From: DALYLB01 sp033763135
GTDB lineage: Bacteria > Acidobacteriota > Blastocatellia > RBC074
Assembly (NCBI GenBank): GCA_033763135.1
Contig: JANRKY010000204.1
Location: 1 to 64,000, forward strand
Reading direction: 5' to 3'
Length of the DNA: 64,000 bases
Shown here: positions 1 through 11,426 of the stretch, piece by piece
Position numbering within the stretch: position 1 is the first letter of the stretch
How the letters are laid out: each line of letters begins with the position of its first letter
Notes under the pieces: generated by a model
What the model was told of the DNA's origin: nothing
The model's input: the letters and a program-made list of their open reading frames with translations, nothing else
Database searches by the model: none
Translations under genes and position numbers: made by a program

Positions 1-93
1 AGAAAAACGGAACAAACGGAAATAACGGAACAAACGGAGCCTGCGATTGTAGGGCTCCGTTTGTTCCGTCTTTTCCGTTTGTTCCGTTTTTCT
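1..93. repeat. Palindrome, family A copy 1 (AACGGAACAA type)
   Basis: Two 41-nt arms (1-41 and 53-93) are reverse complements with about two mismatches around an 11-nt loop. Each arm holds the core AACGGAACAAACGGA twice, and the outer end is a run of T or A. The same core recurs in palindromes near 32120-32220, 40316-40372 and 58193-58262. It lies beyond the 3' end of the minus-strand GMC gene, so it could end transcription from that gene. A shorter fragment of the motif sits at about 183-201. I see nothing else in 94-247. Confidence 0.85.
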
Positions 94-247
94 TCTTCTG
101 ACGCATACATCCAGGTCGCATGCATTTGCAAAGCGATATATGGCAATTTTCAAATCCACGGGATCAGATTCGCAATCGAGATGAAGAAGAACGGAACAGG
201 CGAACAAGAATGCCCCCGCTTCCCTCTTCAACCGCCGCGGCATCTCC

Positions 248-1819
<1,572 letters not shown>

Positions 1820-1836
1820 ACAATTCAGATATCGAA

Positions 1837-3165
1837 TCAGTCATCCACCGACTGCCCGACGAGCAGGCGGAACTTCCAGCCGGTGTCGTCGTTGCCGCCC
1901 TGCGTCTGTTTCATCAGGATGCCGATGACGTTCTCCTTGGGGTCGGCGAAATACTGCGTATTGAAATACCCGCCCCAATCGAACGTGCCCGGGCTGCCAT
2001 CGCCGCCGCGGGCCTGCCCTTTTTCGGTCACGACGCCGAACGCCAGTCCGTAATATTTGTTCCCGCCGCCCCACAGTTCGCGGGCGACCTGCTCACGCAT
2101 GATCGTCTCGACGGTCGTGCGGCTGAGGATGCGCGCGCCGTTCAGTTCGCCGCCGTTGAGATACATCTGCAGGAAGGTGGCGTAGTCCCGCGCCGTGCTC
2201 GACAGGCCCGCGCCGCCCGAGAAGAACGACTTCGCGCCCTTGATCGGATAGTCCGGGTCGTAGAAGGTCACGGGATAGCGAATCCACCTGCCGTTTTCCG
2301 GCTTCTGCACCGCGACGAGACGCCCCGCCTTCTCGGCCGGCAGATAGAATCCCGTGTCCTTCATTCCGAGCGGATCGAAGATGCGCTTCTGCAGATACTG
2401 ATCGAACGGCATTCCCGACACGATCTCGATGAAATAGCCGAGGACGTCGAGCCCTTCGCTGTAGGTGTATTTCTCGCCCGGATGATGATGCAGCGGCAGC
2501 TTCGCGAGCTTCCTGACGCTCTCGCCGATGGTCACCTTCTCGGTGGTGAAGAGGTCGGTGATTCCCGCCTTTTCATAGATCTTCTTGAATCGGGGGTCGC
2601 CGTCGATCACGCCGTAGCCGATGCCCGAGGTATGCGTCAACAGGTGGCGAATCGTGATCTCGCGTTTGGCGGGTTCGCCGGTCCAGGCGCCGTCCGCCTC
2701 GTTATAGCTCTTGAAGACCTGCGGACTCTTGAATTCGGGAATCCACTTCGAGATCGGATCGTCGAGCTGGAAGCGCCCCTCTTCCCAGAGCGTCATGACC
2801 GCCGTGGCCGTGATCGCCTTGGACTGCGACGCGATGCGAAAGATGTCGTCGCGCTTGAGCGCGCGGTTGGCCTCGTTGTCGGCCATGCCGAAGGCCTTGT
2901 GATAGACGATCTTTCCGCGGCGCGCGACCAGCGCGACGACGCCCGGGATCTTCCCATCCCGAACCGCGCCCTCGCACATCGCATCGATCCGGGCCAGCCG
3001 CTCGGACGAGACGCCCACGCTCTGCGGCGGCGCTTCGGCAAGCGGCGGCGAAGTCCGGCCCGATTTGGTCGCCTGCGCGCCGGCGGAATGGGAGAGGAAC
3101 GCGGGCCCCAGCGCGAGACTGAGGCCGAGACAGAGAAACAGCGAGAGGTACGTGGTTCTTTTCAT
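1837..3165 (-). CDS. Serine hydrolase, beta-lactamase class C/EstB-like
   Basis: 442 aa from an ATG at 3165; a GTG three codons upstream (3174) is less likely. An N-terminal signal peptide ends near HSAGAQA. The catalytic Ser-x-x-Lys is in RIASQSKAITATAVM. The second motif is YTYSEGLDVLGYF, where Tyr is kept and the usual Asn of Tyr-x-Asn is replaced, as in many non-beta-lactamase esterase or peptidase members. HTSGIGYG is the typical intermediate motif. It is probably a periplasmic esterase, D-aminopeptidase or beta-lactamase-related hydrolase of unknown substrate. It lies in a minus-strand run between the VOC protein (39 bp upstream) and the GMC oxidoreductase (17 bp downstream). Confidence 0.88.
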   Translation of the reverse strand: MKRTTYLSLFLCLGLSLALGPAFLSHSAGAQATKSGRTSPPLAEAPPQSVGVSSERLARIDAMCEGAVRDGKIPGVVALVARRGKIVYHKAFGMADNEANRALKRDDIFRIASQSKAITATAVMTLWEEGRFQLDDPISKWIPEFKSPQVFKSYNEADGAWTGEPAKREITIRHLLTHTSGIGYGVIDGDPRFKKIYEKAGITDLFTTEKVTIGESVRKLAKLPLHHHPGEKYTYSEGLDVLGYFIEIVSGMPFDQYLQKRIFDPLGMKDTGFYLPAEKAGRLVAVQKPENGRWIRYPVTFYDPDYPIKGAKSFFSGGAGLSSTARDYATFLQMYLNGGELNGARILSRTTVETIMREQVARELWGGGNKYYGLAFGVVTEKGQARGGDGSPGTFDWGGYFNTQYFADPKENVIGILMKQTQGGNDDTGWKFRLLVGQSVDD

Positions 3166-3204
3166 TGTTCTCACTCGAATGAATTGCGGTTGATGGGACT
3201 GCGC

Positions 3205-4143
3205 TCATTCCTTGCGCGCGTGGCCCTCGACGAGCTCGATTCGCACCTTGTCCGGCCCTTCGATGAAGGCGAACTTGACCGGGCCGATGCTGCGGATCTC
3301 ATCCGTCACCTTGACGCCGTCGGCGCGCAGCTTGGCGATCGCCTCGGTCAGATTCTCCACGCTGAAGCCGATGTGATCGGTCGTATGCCCCCGGGTCGAG
3401 TCGAACTCCGTGCGGCCTTTCCACGCGTCGGGATACGCCTTCTTCGGATATTCCATCGGAAAGATGATGATGTTGACGTTGTCGGACATGAGCGAGACGC
3501 TCGGCCCGATCTGAATGTCGCGATAAAACCGCGCCTCGCGCGAGGGCGGGCGCGGACTGCGCGATTTGGCGTTGAGATACTTCTTATACCACTCGCCCGC
3601 CGCCACCGGATCGGCGCTGAACAGATGCAGGTGGCCGAAATGATGATGGTTCGCCGTGTTGAGCTCGATCAACTGCTTGTCCGGACCCTCCACATAGGCG
3701 TAATAAAAGAGCCCCTTCGCGCCCACGGCCCCGCCGATGTCGCTGATGTCGGTGATGGGCGTCTCGAACTTCGTGCCCGCGGCCACCTGTTTTTCGTAGG
3801 TCGCCTTCATGTCCTCCGCTCCCCAGCCGAAATGCCAGATCGCGGACGTCAGCTCGCTGATGGGCGGCTTGGCCGTCTTTGTGAAGAGCATCCATGATTT
3901 CTGCGTCCAGACCGCGTCCACCAGGCCCGCAAAGCGCGCCTTCTCCGCGTCGAATTTGCTCGTGTAGAAATCGATCGCCGCCTTCGGATCCGTCGCGTTG
4001 AGGTGCAGGTGATGCCAGTGCGCATCCAGAAACGGCGCCGGCGGCTGCGCCGCGGGCTTGCTCTCCTGCGCAAGCGCCAGCGCGCCCACCGCAAACAGCA
4101 GACTGATAAACAGCGTCGACCATGAACGTCCGTTGAATCTCAT
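3205..4143 (-). CDS. Secreted double-domain VOC (glyoxalase/bleomycin-resistance) protein
   Basis: 312 aa with a signal peptide (hydrophobic LFISLLFAVGALALA, cleavage near AQES). Two VOC modules follow. The first starts at the WHHLHLNATDPKAAIDFY strand and closes with KQLIELNTANHH. The second starts at HFGHLHLFSADPVAAGEWY and closes with DKVRIELVEG. The His and Glu ends match usual VOC metal-ligand positions, but the metal and reaction are unknown. The start is supported by a GAGGA-type ribosome site upstream. It is the first gene of the run leading into the serine hydrolase and GMC oxidoreductase. Confidence 0.87.
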   Translation of the reverse strand: MRFNGRSWSTLFISLLFAVGALALAQESKPAAQPPAPFLDAHWHHLHLNATDPKAAIDFYTSKFDAEKARFAGLVDAVWTQKSWMLFTKTAKPPISELTSAIWHFGWGAEDMKATYEKQVAAGTKFETPITDISDIGGAVGAKGLFYYAYVEGPDKQLIELNTANHHHFGHLHLFSADPVAAGEWYKKYLNAKSRSPRPPSREARFYRDIQIGPSVSLMSDNVNIIIFPMEYPKKAYPDAWKGRTEFDSTRGHTTDHIGFSVENLTEAIAKLRADGVKVTDEIRSIGPVKFAFIEGPDKVRIELVEGHARKE

Positions 4144-4173
4144 AGTTTTTTCCTCAGGAAATCGTTTGGAGTT

Positions 4174-4418
4174 CCGCCTTCAGCCCAATGACATTAAGTT
4201 TGTAAAAAGAGGGCCTCACGCGAAGCCGCGAAGACGCAAAAGAAGAGTGATTTCCGAGTTTTCTTGCTCTTCGCGTTCTTTCTTTTCGTCCCCGCCGGCC
4301 GCGCGGCTCGCGGAATTTTTGAATCGAAAACGAAGACGCGAAGAAGACCTGCCTCTTTCCACTTCGCGCCTTCGCGTCTTCGCGTGAGGCTAAACTTAAC
4401 GCCATTGGCCTTCAGGCG
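4174..4418. repeat. Long palindromic repeat, family B copy 1
   Basis: This fills most of the 317-bp gap 4144-4460. The outer arms read inward with CAATG..TTAAGTTT on the left and its complement AAACTTAACGCCATTGG on the right. Inside is GCCTCACGCGAAG and its mirror CTTCGCGTGAGGC. The centre has a second nested inverted structure around CCGCGCGGC. Copies recur at about 15570-15812 and, in opposite orientation, 49680-49893; a fragment lies at 8936-8985. No coding potential is supported. Confidence 0.8.
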
Positions 4419-4460
4419 ATCCATCGACCTCTCGCCAGACAGGCCGCCTGAAGAAAAATC

Positions 4461-5828
<1,368 letters not shown>

Positions 5829-5847
5829 TTCGGAACCTCTCTTGATC

Positions 5848-8286
5848 CTACGGCCAGAAGATCATTTCATTGGTCGCAAGCAGAACCTGCGCGAACTGGG
5901 CGGTCGTCGCCGTTTTGAGATACTCCCCGGCCGCGGCCATTTCGGCGGCCGCGGGATCGCGCGACAGAATTCGCCGATACAGACCGCGTACGCGCGCGGC
6001 AGCGTCCGGTTCCCGCTCCACGGCCGCGGCGAGCGCCGCGCTGAGCCGCTTCATGAACGGGCTGTTCAGCACAAACAATTCCTGCAGCGGCGTGATCGTC
6101 TGGCCGCGCGCCGGGCTGTGCTGAAAGGGATTCGGAAAATCATAGAGACCCAGCATGTCGCTCATCCGTCCTCGATTGATTCTGCCGTAGACCGTGCGCC
6201 GCACGTTGTCCGCGGCATCGAGATCGAGCGAGGGGCCGCACATCTCCGTGTTCAACAGGCCCGCGACCTGGAGCAGCGAATCGCGATAGCCTTCGGCGTC
6301 GATCCTGCGGGGCGGCATGCGCCAGAGCCACTGGTTGGCCGCGTCGATCTCGATCGCATCGGCCCGCGGGCGGCTCGTTTGCCGATAGGCCGCCGAGAGC
6401 ATGATCTCGCGATGAAGCCATTTCAGCGACCAGCCGTTTGTCACAAATCGCGCCGCCAGATCGTCCAGTAGCTCGGGATGGGTGGGCCGATCCCCGCGGT
6501 CCCCGAAATCGCTGGGCGTGCCGACCAGATGCCTGCCGAAATGCCAGCCCCAGACGCGGTTGACGATCACGCGGGCCGAGAGCGGCGCGGCGTCGGTCAG
6601 GATCTTCTCGGCCAGCTCCAGGCGGCCGGAGCCGCGCTGAAAGCGCTCGGCCGGATTCTTCGCAAGCACGGTCAGAAAGCGGCGCGGCACGATCTCGCCG
6701 GGCGACGTGGCGTTGCCCCGCGCGAAGACCGGCAGATCCCGCGCCTCGCCCGGCTTGATCACCAGCGGCGTGAAGTCCGAGAACGAGCCGTCCGACCACA
6801 TCGCGGCATCGTGCACCGCATTGATGAATTCCGCCTTCGATTCGTCCCGCCTGGCCGCCTCGCCGGCGGGCGCCTCCTTCTTCGCGACGCCGATCTTGAG
6901 CACGGCGTCGGCCAGCGCCGGATACCGTTCCCGAAGCGCGGTCATCTCCGCCTTGAGCGAGGCGATCTCCGCGCGGCACTCCTTCTCCTTCTCGGCGGCG
7001 ATCTTCGGATCGAGCGTCTTTTCCTTTGAGAGGAACCCCGCGAATGAATTCAGTTCGGTCACGCGCTGCCGGGCGTACAGATAGCGGGTCTCGGCCGCCG
7101 CGTCCACCTCGCCCAGCGGACGAATCGCCGGCGAGGTCGATGCGAACACGCCCGCGAGCGCGTAATAGTCCTTCTGCGAGATCGGATCGAACTTGTGATC
7201 GTGGCACCGCGCGCACGCCACGGTGAGCCCCAGCATTCCGCGGCCGACGGCGTCTACGCGCTCGTCCCATTCCTCCAGCAGCAGGTTGTCGATCAGATCC
7301 TTCCCCAGCATCTTCTCCTTCCACTCGGAAGGCGCCATCCCCAGATACCCGAGCGCGCGCAGATCCTTGCGCGACGCGTCCGGCATGAGGTCGGCCGCGA
7401 GCTGCTGCTTGATGAAGCGATCGTACGGCAGGTCGTGGTTCAGGGATTCGATGACCCAGTCGCGGTATCGCCACGCGTATGGATACGCCTGGCGATTGCC
7501 GCCCGTGTCGCCGTTCTCGGCGTACCGCGCGACATCGAGCCAGTGCCGGCCCCAGCGCTCGCCGTATCGGGGCGAGGCGAGCAGGCGATCGATCAGCTTC
7601 TCGTAACGTTTCGGGTCGGGGTCGTTCGCGAACCGCTCCACGTCATCGTATCCCGGCGTCAGCCCCGTCAGATCGAGCCAGGCGCGACGAACGAGCGTCC
7701 GCGCGTCCGCTTCGGGAGAAGGCGCGAGCCGGTTCTGTTCCAGGCGCGCGAGAATGAAGCGGTCCATCTTCGTGCGGCCCCACGAGGCCTGTCTGACCGG
7801 CGGGGCGGCAACCTCGCGCAGCGGCTGAAACGACCACCACCGGCGCCCCTTGTCAAAATCGATTCCGTGCGCGCGGACCGGCGCGCTCGCGACGACGGCA
7901 TCCGTTCGCGGATCGGGCGCCCCCGCCGCGATCCACTGCTCGAAGTCCGCGATCACCGCCGCGGGCAGCTGGCTGGTCGGCGGCATCCGCAGGTTCGGGT
8001 CGTTGTATCGCATCGCGCGCAGCAGCCGGCTCTCGGCCGGTCTTCCGGGCACGATCGCCGGCCCCGAATCGCCGCCCTTCAGCAGCCCGGCTTTCGTATC
8101 GAGCGCCAGTCCGCCCATCGGCGCCTTCAGCTTCGTCGAATGGCACGCATAACAATGCGTCGCCAGGACGGGGCGGATCTTCTTTTCGAACAGGTCTTCG
8201 CCGCTCGATTGAGCGTGAAACCGCCCGGCGCCCAGGGCCGCCAGACACAGAAAGCCGAGCGTCAGCTTGAATCTCGCGCGCGTCAT
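5848..8286 (-). CDS. PSD1 and cytochrome c domain protein (DUF1549/DUF1553)
   Basis: 812 aa from the ATG at 8286, chosen over a longer frame because of the GAGGAGA site and the immediate signal peptide (FLCLAALGAGRFHAQ). The N-terminal module has one heme-binding motif (HCYACHSTK) in a planctomycete-type cytochrome context, with the distal MPP segment (NLRMPPTSQ). DUF1549 follows (DRFILARLEQNRL, RYGERWGRHWLDVARYA, CARCHDHKFDPISQKDYY) with a second CxxCH-type motif, then C-terminal DUF1553 (RVIVNRVWGWHFGRHLV, AYRQTSRP). Likely a periplasmic protein paired with the DUF1501 product downstream; function is undetermined. Confidence 0.93.
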   Translation of the reverse strand: MTRARFKLTLGFLCLAALGAGRFHAQSSGEDLFEKKIRPVLATHCYACHSTKLKAPMGGLALDTKAGLLKGGDSGPAIVPGRPAESRLLRAMRYNDPNLRMPPTSQLPAAVIADFEQWIAAGAPDPRTDAVVASAPVRAHGIDFDKGRRWWSFQPLREVAAPPVRQASWGRTKMDRFILARLEQNRLAPSPEADARTLVRRAWLDLTGLTPGYDDVERFANDPDPKRYEKLIDRLLASPRYGERWGRHWLDVARYAENGDTGGNRQAYPYAWRYRDWVIESLNHDLPYDRFIKQQLAADLMPDASRKDLRALGYLGMAPSEWKEKMLGKDLIDNLLLEEWDERVDAVGRGMLGLTVACARCHDHKFDPISQKDYYALAGVFASTSPAIRPLGEVDAAAETRYLYARQRVTELNSFAGFLSKEKTLDPKIAAEKEKECRAEIASLKAEMTALRERYPALADAVLKIGVAKKEAPAGEAARRDESKAEFINAVHDAAMWSDGSFSDFTPLVIKPGEARDLPVFARGNATSPGEIVPRRFLTVLAKNPAERFQRGSGRLELAEKILTDAAPLSARVIVNRVWGWHFGRHLVGTPSDFGDRGDRPTHPELLDDLAARFVTNGWSLKWLHREIMLSAAYRQTSRPRADAIEIDAANQWLWRMPPRRIDAEGYRDSLLQVAGLLNTEMCGPSLDLDAADNVRRTVYGRINRGRMSDMLGLYDFPNPFQHSPARGQTITPLQELFVLNSPFMKRLSAALAAAVEREPDAAARVRGLYRRILSRDPAAAEMAAAGEYLKTATTAQFAQVLLATNEMIFWP

Positions 8287-8403
8287 CAATTTCTCCTCTG
8301 GTCGTTTCGGTCCGGCCAGTGAAGCCGCATGTCGTGATGGGAAAACTTCGCAGGCGATGGATGTATCACAAGAGCCGGCGACCGGCAACAAAACCGGCGC
8401 ATT

Positions 8404-8865
8404 TTACCGGTTGGCCGCCGGCGCCGCGGGCAGCATGTTGCGAATGGCGGCGATGCGCCATTCCTTCCCCATTCGCTTGAGCACGAGCGTCGTCCACATG
8501 CTTCGCGTCGCGCCGCCCGCGAGGCCGGTCAACTCATAGCGCCCGTCGGCGATCGCCACATCAGGCGCGAGAAACCGGACCGATTCGACGGTGATCGTGC
8601 GCTTCCCGCCCGTGCTGTTCGAACTCGCCATCGTCCCGCGCACGACGGCTTCGCGCCCCTTGCGCCACTCCCCGGACGAGACGAGCTGATCGGCATCGCT
8701 CGTGAACAACTGCTCGACCGCCTTCGGATCGATCCGCTCGCGAGCGTCGACATACTGCTTCACCACCTCGCGAATCGCCGCCTCGTCCTTGCCGGCGGCG
8801 TCCTTTTGCGCGGACCACGACGTCAGAAAGAGGGCCATCAACAGGATTGCCGTTTGCAGATGCAT
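8404..8865 (-). CDS. Secreted SnoaL/NTF2-like protein (DUF4440 type)
   Basis: 153 aa from the ATG at 8865, which has a GGAGG site six bases upstream; the frame stays open further upstream through a repeat remnant. A signal peptide (LLMALFLTSWSAQ) is followed by a short cystatin/NTF2-like fold: EAAIREVVKQYVDARERIDPKAVEQLF, then strands ending WRIAAIRNMLPA. Such proteins bind small ligands or act as ketosteroid-isomerase-like enzymes. No catalytic role can be assigned here. It precedes the PSD1 gene by 117 bp on the same strand. Confidence 0.8.
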   Translation of the reverse strand: MHLQTAILLMALFLTSWSAQKDAAGKDEAAIREVVKQYVDARERIDPKAVEQLFTSDADQLVSSGEWRKGREAVVRGTMASSNSTGGKRTITVESVRFLAPDVAIADGRYELTGLAGGATRSMWTTLVLKRMGKEWRIAAIRNMLPAAPAANR

Positions 8866-8935
8866 CGAAAACCTCCAGAAGAATTGATCAATAGACATGC
8901 GGATCGGCAGAGTATAGAAGCCCTGCCCGCCCGAT

Positions 8936-8990
8936 GCCAGCGAGTCTCGCCCTCTTTCGCGGCGTCGCGGCTTCGCGTGAGGCCCCTGCT
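8936..8990. repeat. Remnant of family B repeat
   Basis: A short stretch containing GCGGCTTCGCGTGAGGCCCC matches one inner arm of the long CTTCGCGTGAGG palindromes. No partner arm is present, so this is a truncated copy in the 292-bp region between the NTF2-like gene and the phospholipase D-like gene. The rest of that region shows nothing I recognise; it must hold both divergent promoters. Confidence 0.55.
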
Positions 8991-9157
8991 CCGCGCCTGA
9001 GCGAGCGCCGAAAAACGACGCCCCACTGAGAAAAGCCATTGCCTAGCTCCTGCTGTTTGGCGCAAGCTGCCCTCGGGACAGGCTGAAAAAGCCGGACAGG
9101 CACAACAAGCGACGAGCGGTGAACAGGACCGCCCGCGAAAACTCGGGAGTAATCAAC

Positions 9158-10843
9158 ATGAGAAAATCGGCCAGAAAGAATGGCGTGGGCATCAAGGCCT
9201 ATGCCGGCACGACGGGGGTCATCGTCGCCTTCAATGTCGACGATGGCAAGCGGGAGGGGCTGCTCGGCTTCGCGGTCGAGCGCAAGATCGGCAGGACCGG
9301 CGAGAAGGAGTGGCTGCGCGGGGCGCTCCCCTTTCCAGGGCAGGCACTCGAACAGGACGGACGGCTGCCCTCGAACGAGGCGCCGATCCAGAAATTCCGC
9401 TGGTCGGACTATTCGGTCTTCCCGGACACCGACTACGAGTTCACCGCTCATCCGGTCTATGCCCGCGCCGGCAAGACGCCGGGCACGCCCGGCAGCCTGC
9501 GCATCGGCGCCGGCCCCACCGTCAAGGTCAGAACGCACGGCCTGAAGGACAAACACGCCGTGACCTTCAACCGCGCCGCGGCCGCCAGCCAGGCCTTCTC
9601 GCGCAGGTTCGCCGCGCTCGACAAGACGCTCTCGGAGACAAAAAAAGCGGACCTGAAGCAGTTCAAGCTGCCGGCCGAGGCCCTGACCTGGCTGACGCGG
9701 GATGTCCTGCCCCAGATCCTCGGCGTGATCGAGGAGGCCCGGGACGACAGTTGGGCGCTCGACGTCGCCATCTATGAATACGAGCTGCCCGAGATCGTCA
9801 AGGCCATCGAGGAGGCGCGGAAACGCGGCGTGCAGGTGCGGATCGTGTACCATGCCAAAACCAACGACGAGCAGACCGCAATCAATGAGGAGAACCTCCG
9901 CCGAATTCCGAAATCGCAGAAGCGGGCGCGCGTGACGAGCCGAATCTGCCATCACAAGTTCATCGTCCAGAGCCGGATCGTCGGAGGAGCGCTCCAGCCG
10001 CAGCTCGTCCTCTGCGGCTCGACCAACTTCACCGAGAACGGCGTCTATCGCCAGGCCAATGTCGTTCACGTCGCGCGCGATCCCGAGCTCGCCGGGCAGT
10101 ATCGAATCCTCTTCGAACAGTTGTTCGCCGGACTCGATCCGTCGCAGACGAAAAAGTTCATCAACGAGAACAATCCGATCGACGCCGGCCGGCCGATCGA
10201 CGCCGGCCGGCCGATCTTCGCCGGTTTTTCTCCCCGCTCGGGGCTGGTCGATCTTGCGACCTTCGCGAAGCTCATCGACGGCGCCAGGAACGACGTCCTG
10301 TTCTGCACGGCGTTCAATCTCTTCGATGGCGTCCAGGCGGCGCTGGCCGGAACGCCGAACGACAAGATCCTGCGCTTCGGCCTGCAGAATACGCGCAGCG
10401 AGATCACCGGCATGCACGCGGACCGGACCGCCGAATTCGTCGCCGCCGCCATGCTCAACAAGGGGCTGGAAGGCTGGTTGAAGGAGAGCACCGCCGGCCA
10501 GCGAGGGAACATCCTGATTCACACCAAACTGGTGGTCGTCGATTTCACCTCCGACGCCCCCACGGTCATCAGCGGCTCGCACAATCTTTCAAGGCCGGCC
10601 TCCGAGGGAAACGACGAGAACTATCTGATTATCCACGGCGACACCGACATCGCGGATACCTATGGCTGCGAACTGATGCGGCTCTACGACCACTATCGCT
10701 TCCGGTTCCGGGTCAGCGAGGACAGCAAGACGCAAGCCAAACCGAAGCCGCCGATGCTGACGGCCTCGGATCAATGGACGCAGCGGTACTTCAAAAAAGG
10801 CTCGCTGAAGATGCTGGATCGAATGCTTTTTTGCCCCGTGTAA
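9158..10843 (+). CDS. Phospholipase D-like (HKD-motif) protein
   Basis: 561 aa from the ATG at 9158 (GGGAG eight bases upstream). The first ~150 residues are beta-rich and not recognised. Two PLD half-sites follow: HHKFIVQSR with CGSTNFTENG about 25 residues later, and IHTKLVVVDF with ISGSHNLSRPASEGNDENY. Each keeps the His-x-Lys and a downstream Asn/Ser stretch typical of PLD-like hydrolases, so a two-site phosphodiesterase (nuclease or lipase) is likely. No signal peptide is seen, suggesting a cytoplasmic enzyme. The segment PIDAGRPIDAGRPIFAG between the half-sites is a perfect short tandem repeat. It converges with the unknown five-gene cluster, only 38 bp apart. Confidence 0.85.
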   Translation: MRKSARKNGVGIKAYAGTTGVIVAFNVDDGKREGLLGFAVERKIGRTGEKEWLRGALPFPGQALEQDGRLPSNEAPIQKFRWSDYSVFPDTDYEFTAHPVYARAGKTPGTPGSLRIGAGPTVKVRTHGLKDKHAVTFNRAAAASQAFSRRFAALDKTLSETKKADLKQFKLPAEALTWLTRDVLPQILGVIEEARDDSWALDVAIYEYELPEIVKAIEEARKRGVQVRIVYHAKTNDEQTAINEENLRRIPKSQKRARVTSRICHHKFIVQSRIVGGALQPQLVLCGSTNFTENGVYRQANVVHVARDPELAGQYRILFEQLFAGLDPSQTKKFINENNPIDAGRPIDAGRPIFAGFSPRSGLVDLATFAKLIDGARNDVLFCTAFNLFDGVQAALAGTPNDKILRFGLQNTRSEITGMHADRTAEFVAAAMLNKGLEGWLKESTAGQRGNILIHTKLVVVDFTSDAPTVISGSHNLSRPASEGNDENYLIIHGDTDIADTYGCELMRLYDHYRFRFRVSEDSKTQAKPKPPMLTASDQWTQRYFKKGSLKMLDRMLFCPV

Positions 10844-10881
10844 TGTCTTTGGGATAGATCCAGCGTTGGGCGGCGGCGCGT

Positions 10882-11421
10882 TCACTTCGAATCCGGCAGG
10901 GACTGCCCGTGAATCAGCAGGGCGGCGGGAGGTTCGCTGTGCGTCTGCGGCGCGTCCGTCTTCAGAAGCGCATTCAACAGATCGATCGACGGTTGTTTTG
11001 TGGCGTGGCCGAATTGAACGAACTCCGTCGCCTGACGCAATGCAGGCGGGAGAGATTGCGTGTAGTCCTGAATGGAGAACAGGAGGCGCTCATCGGTCCC
11101 CGGCGCCTGCTCCCGGAGCATCCGCGCAAGCGCCTCTCGGACGTCCGCGGGAGTCGCGTTGGCGGAGAGCTGCGCCAGCGGCGCGATCCAATCCCGATAG
11201 GCAGGCGTCGTCGCGACCGCTTCGGTACAGAGAACCCGAAACGCGCGATCCCCTTCCGACAGCAGCAGGTCCGCGCCCGCATCGGGCAGGACCTGCGCCG
11301 CGGGCGTCGGAACCGTCAACGGCCGGCGGCAAAGCTTCGCGCGAAACAGAAGATGGAGATAACACGCCCGCACCCGATGGCGAAGACTCTGCAGACGTTG
11401 TAACCAGCGGCGTACAGTCAT
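10882..11421 (-). CDS. Hypothetical protein, last gene of the beta-domain cluster
   Basis: 179 aa, unrecognised. The N-terminus is basic (RRWLQRLQSLRHRVRACYLHLLFRAKLCRR) and could be an amphipathic or nucleic-acid-contacting helix; the rest is mostly helical with EALARMLREQAPG and PALRQATEFVQFG. It lacks the beta-domain seen in the four upstream genes. It starts only 5 bp after the stop of the 536-aa gene, so translational coupling is likely. There is no signal peptide or membrane segment. Confidence 0.7.
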   Translation of the reverse strand: MTVRRWLQRLQSLRHRVRACYLHLLFRAKLCRRPLTVPTPAAQVLPDAGADLLLSEGDRAFRVLCTEAVATTPAYRDWIAPLAQLSANATPADVREALARMLREQAPGTDERLLFSIQDYTQSLPPALRQATEFVQFGHATKQPSIDLLNALLKTDAPQTHSEPPAALLIHGQSLPDSK

Positions 11422-11426
11422 AAGGT

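Noticed and set aside
8287..8391. Upstream start of the PSD1 gene
   Set aside because: The signal peptide and GAGGAGA site fit the ATG at 8286; the upstream 35 residues do not look like a leader.
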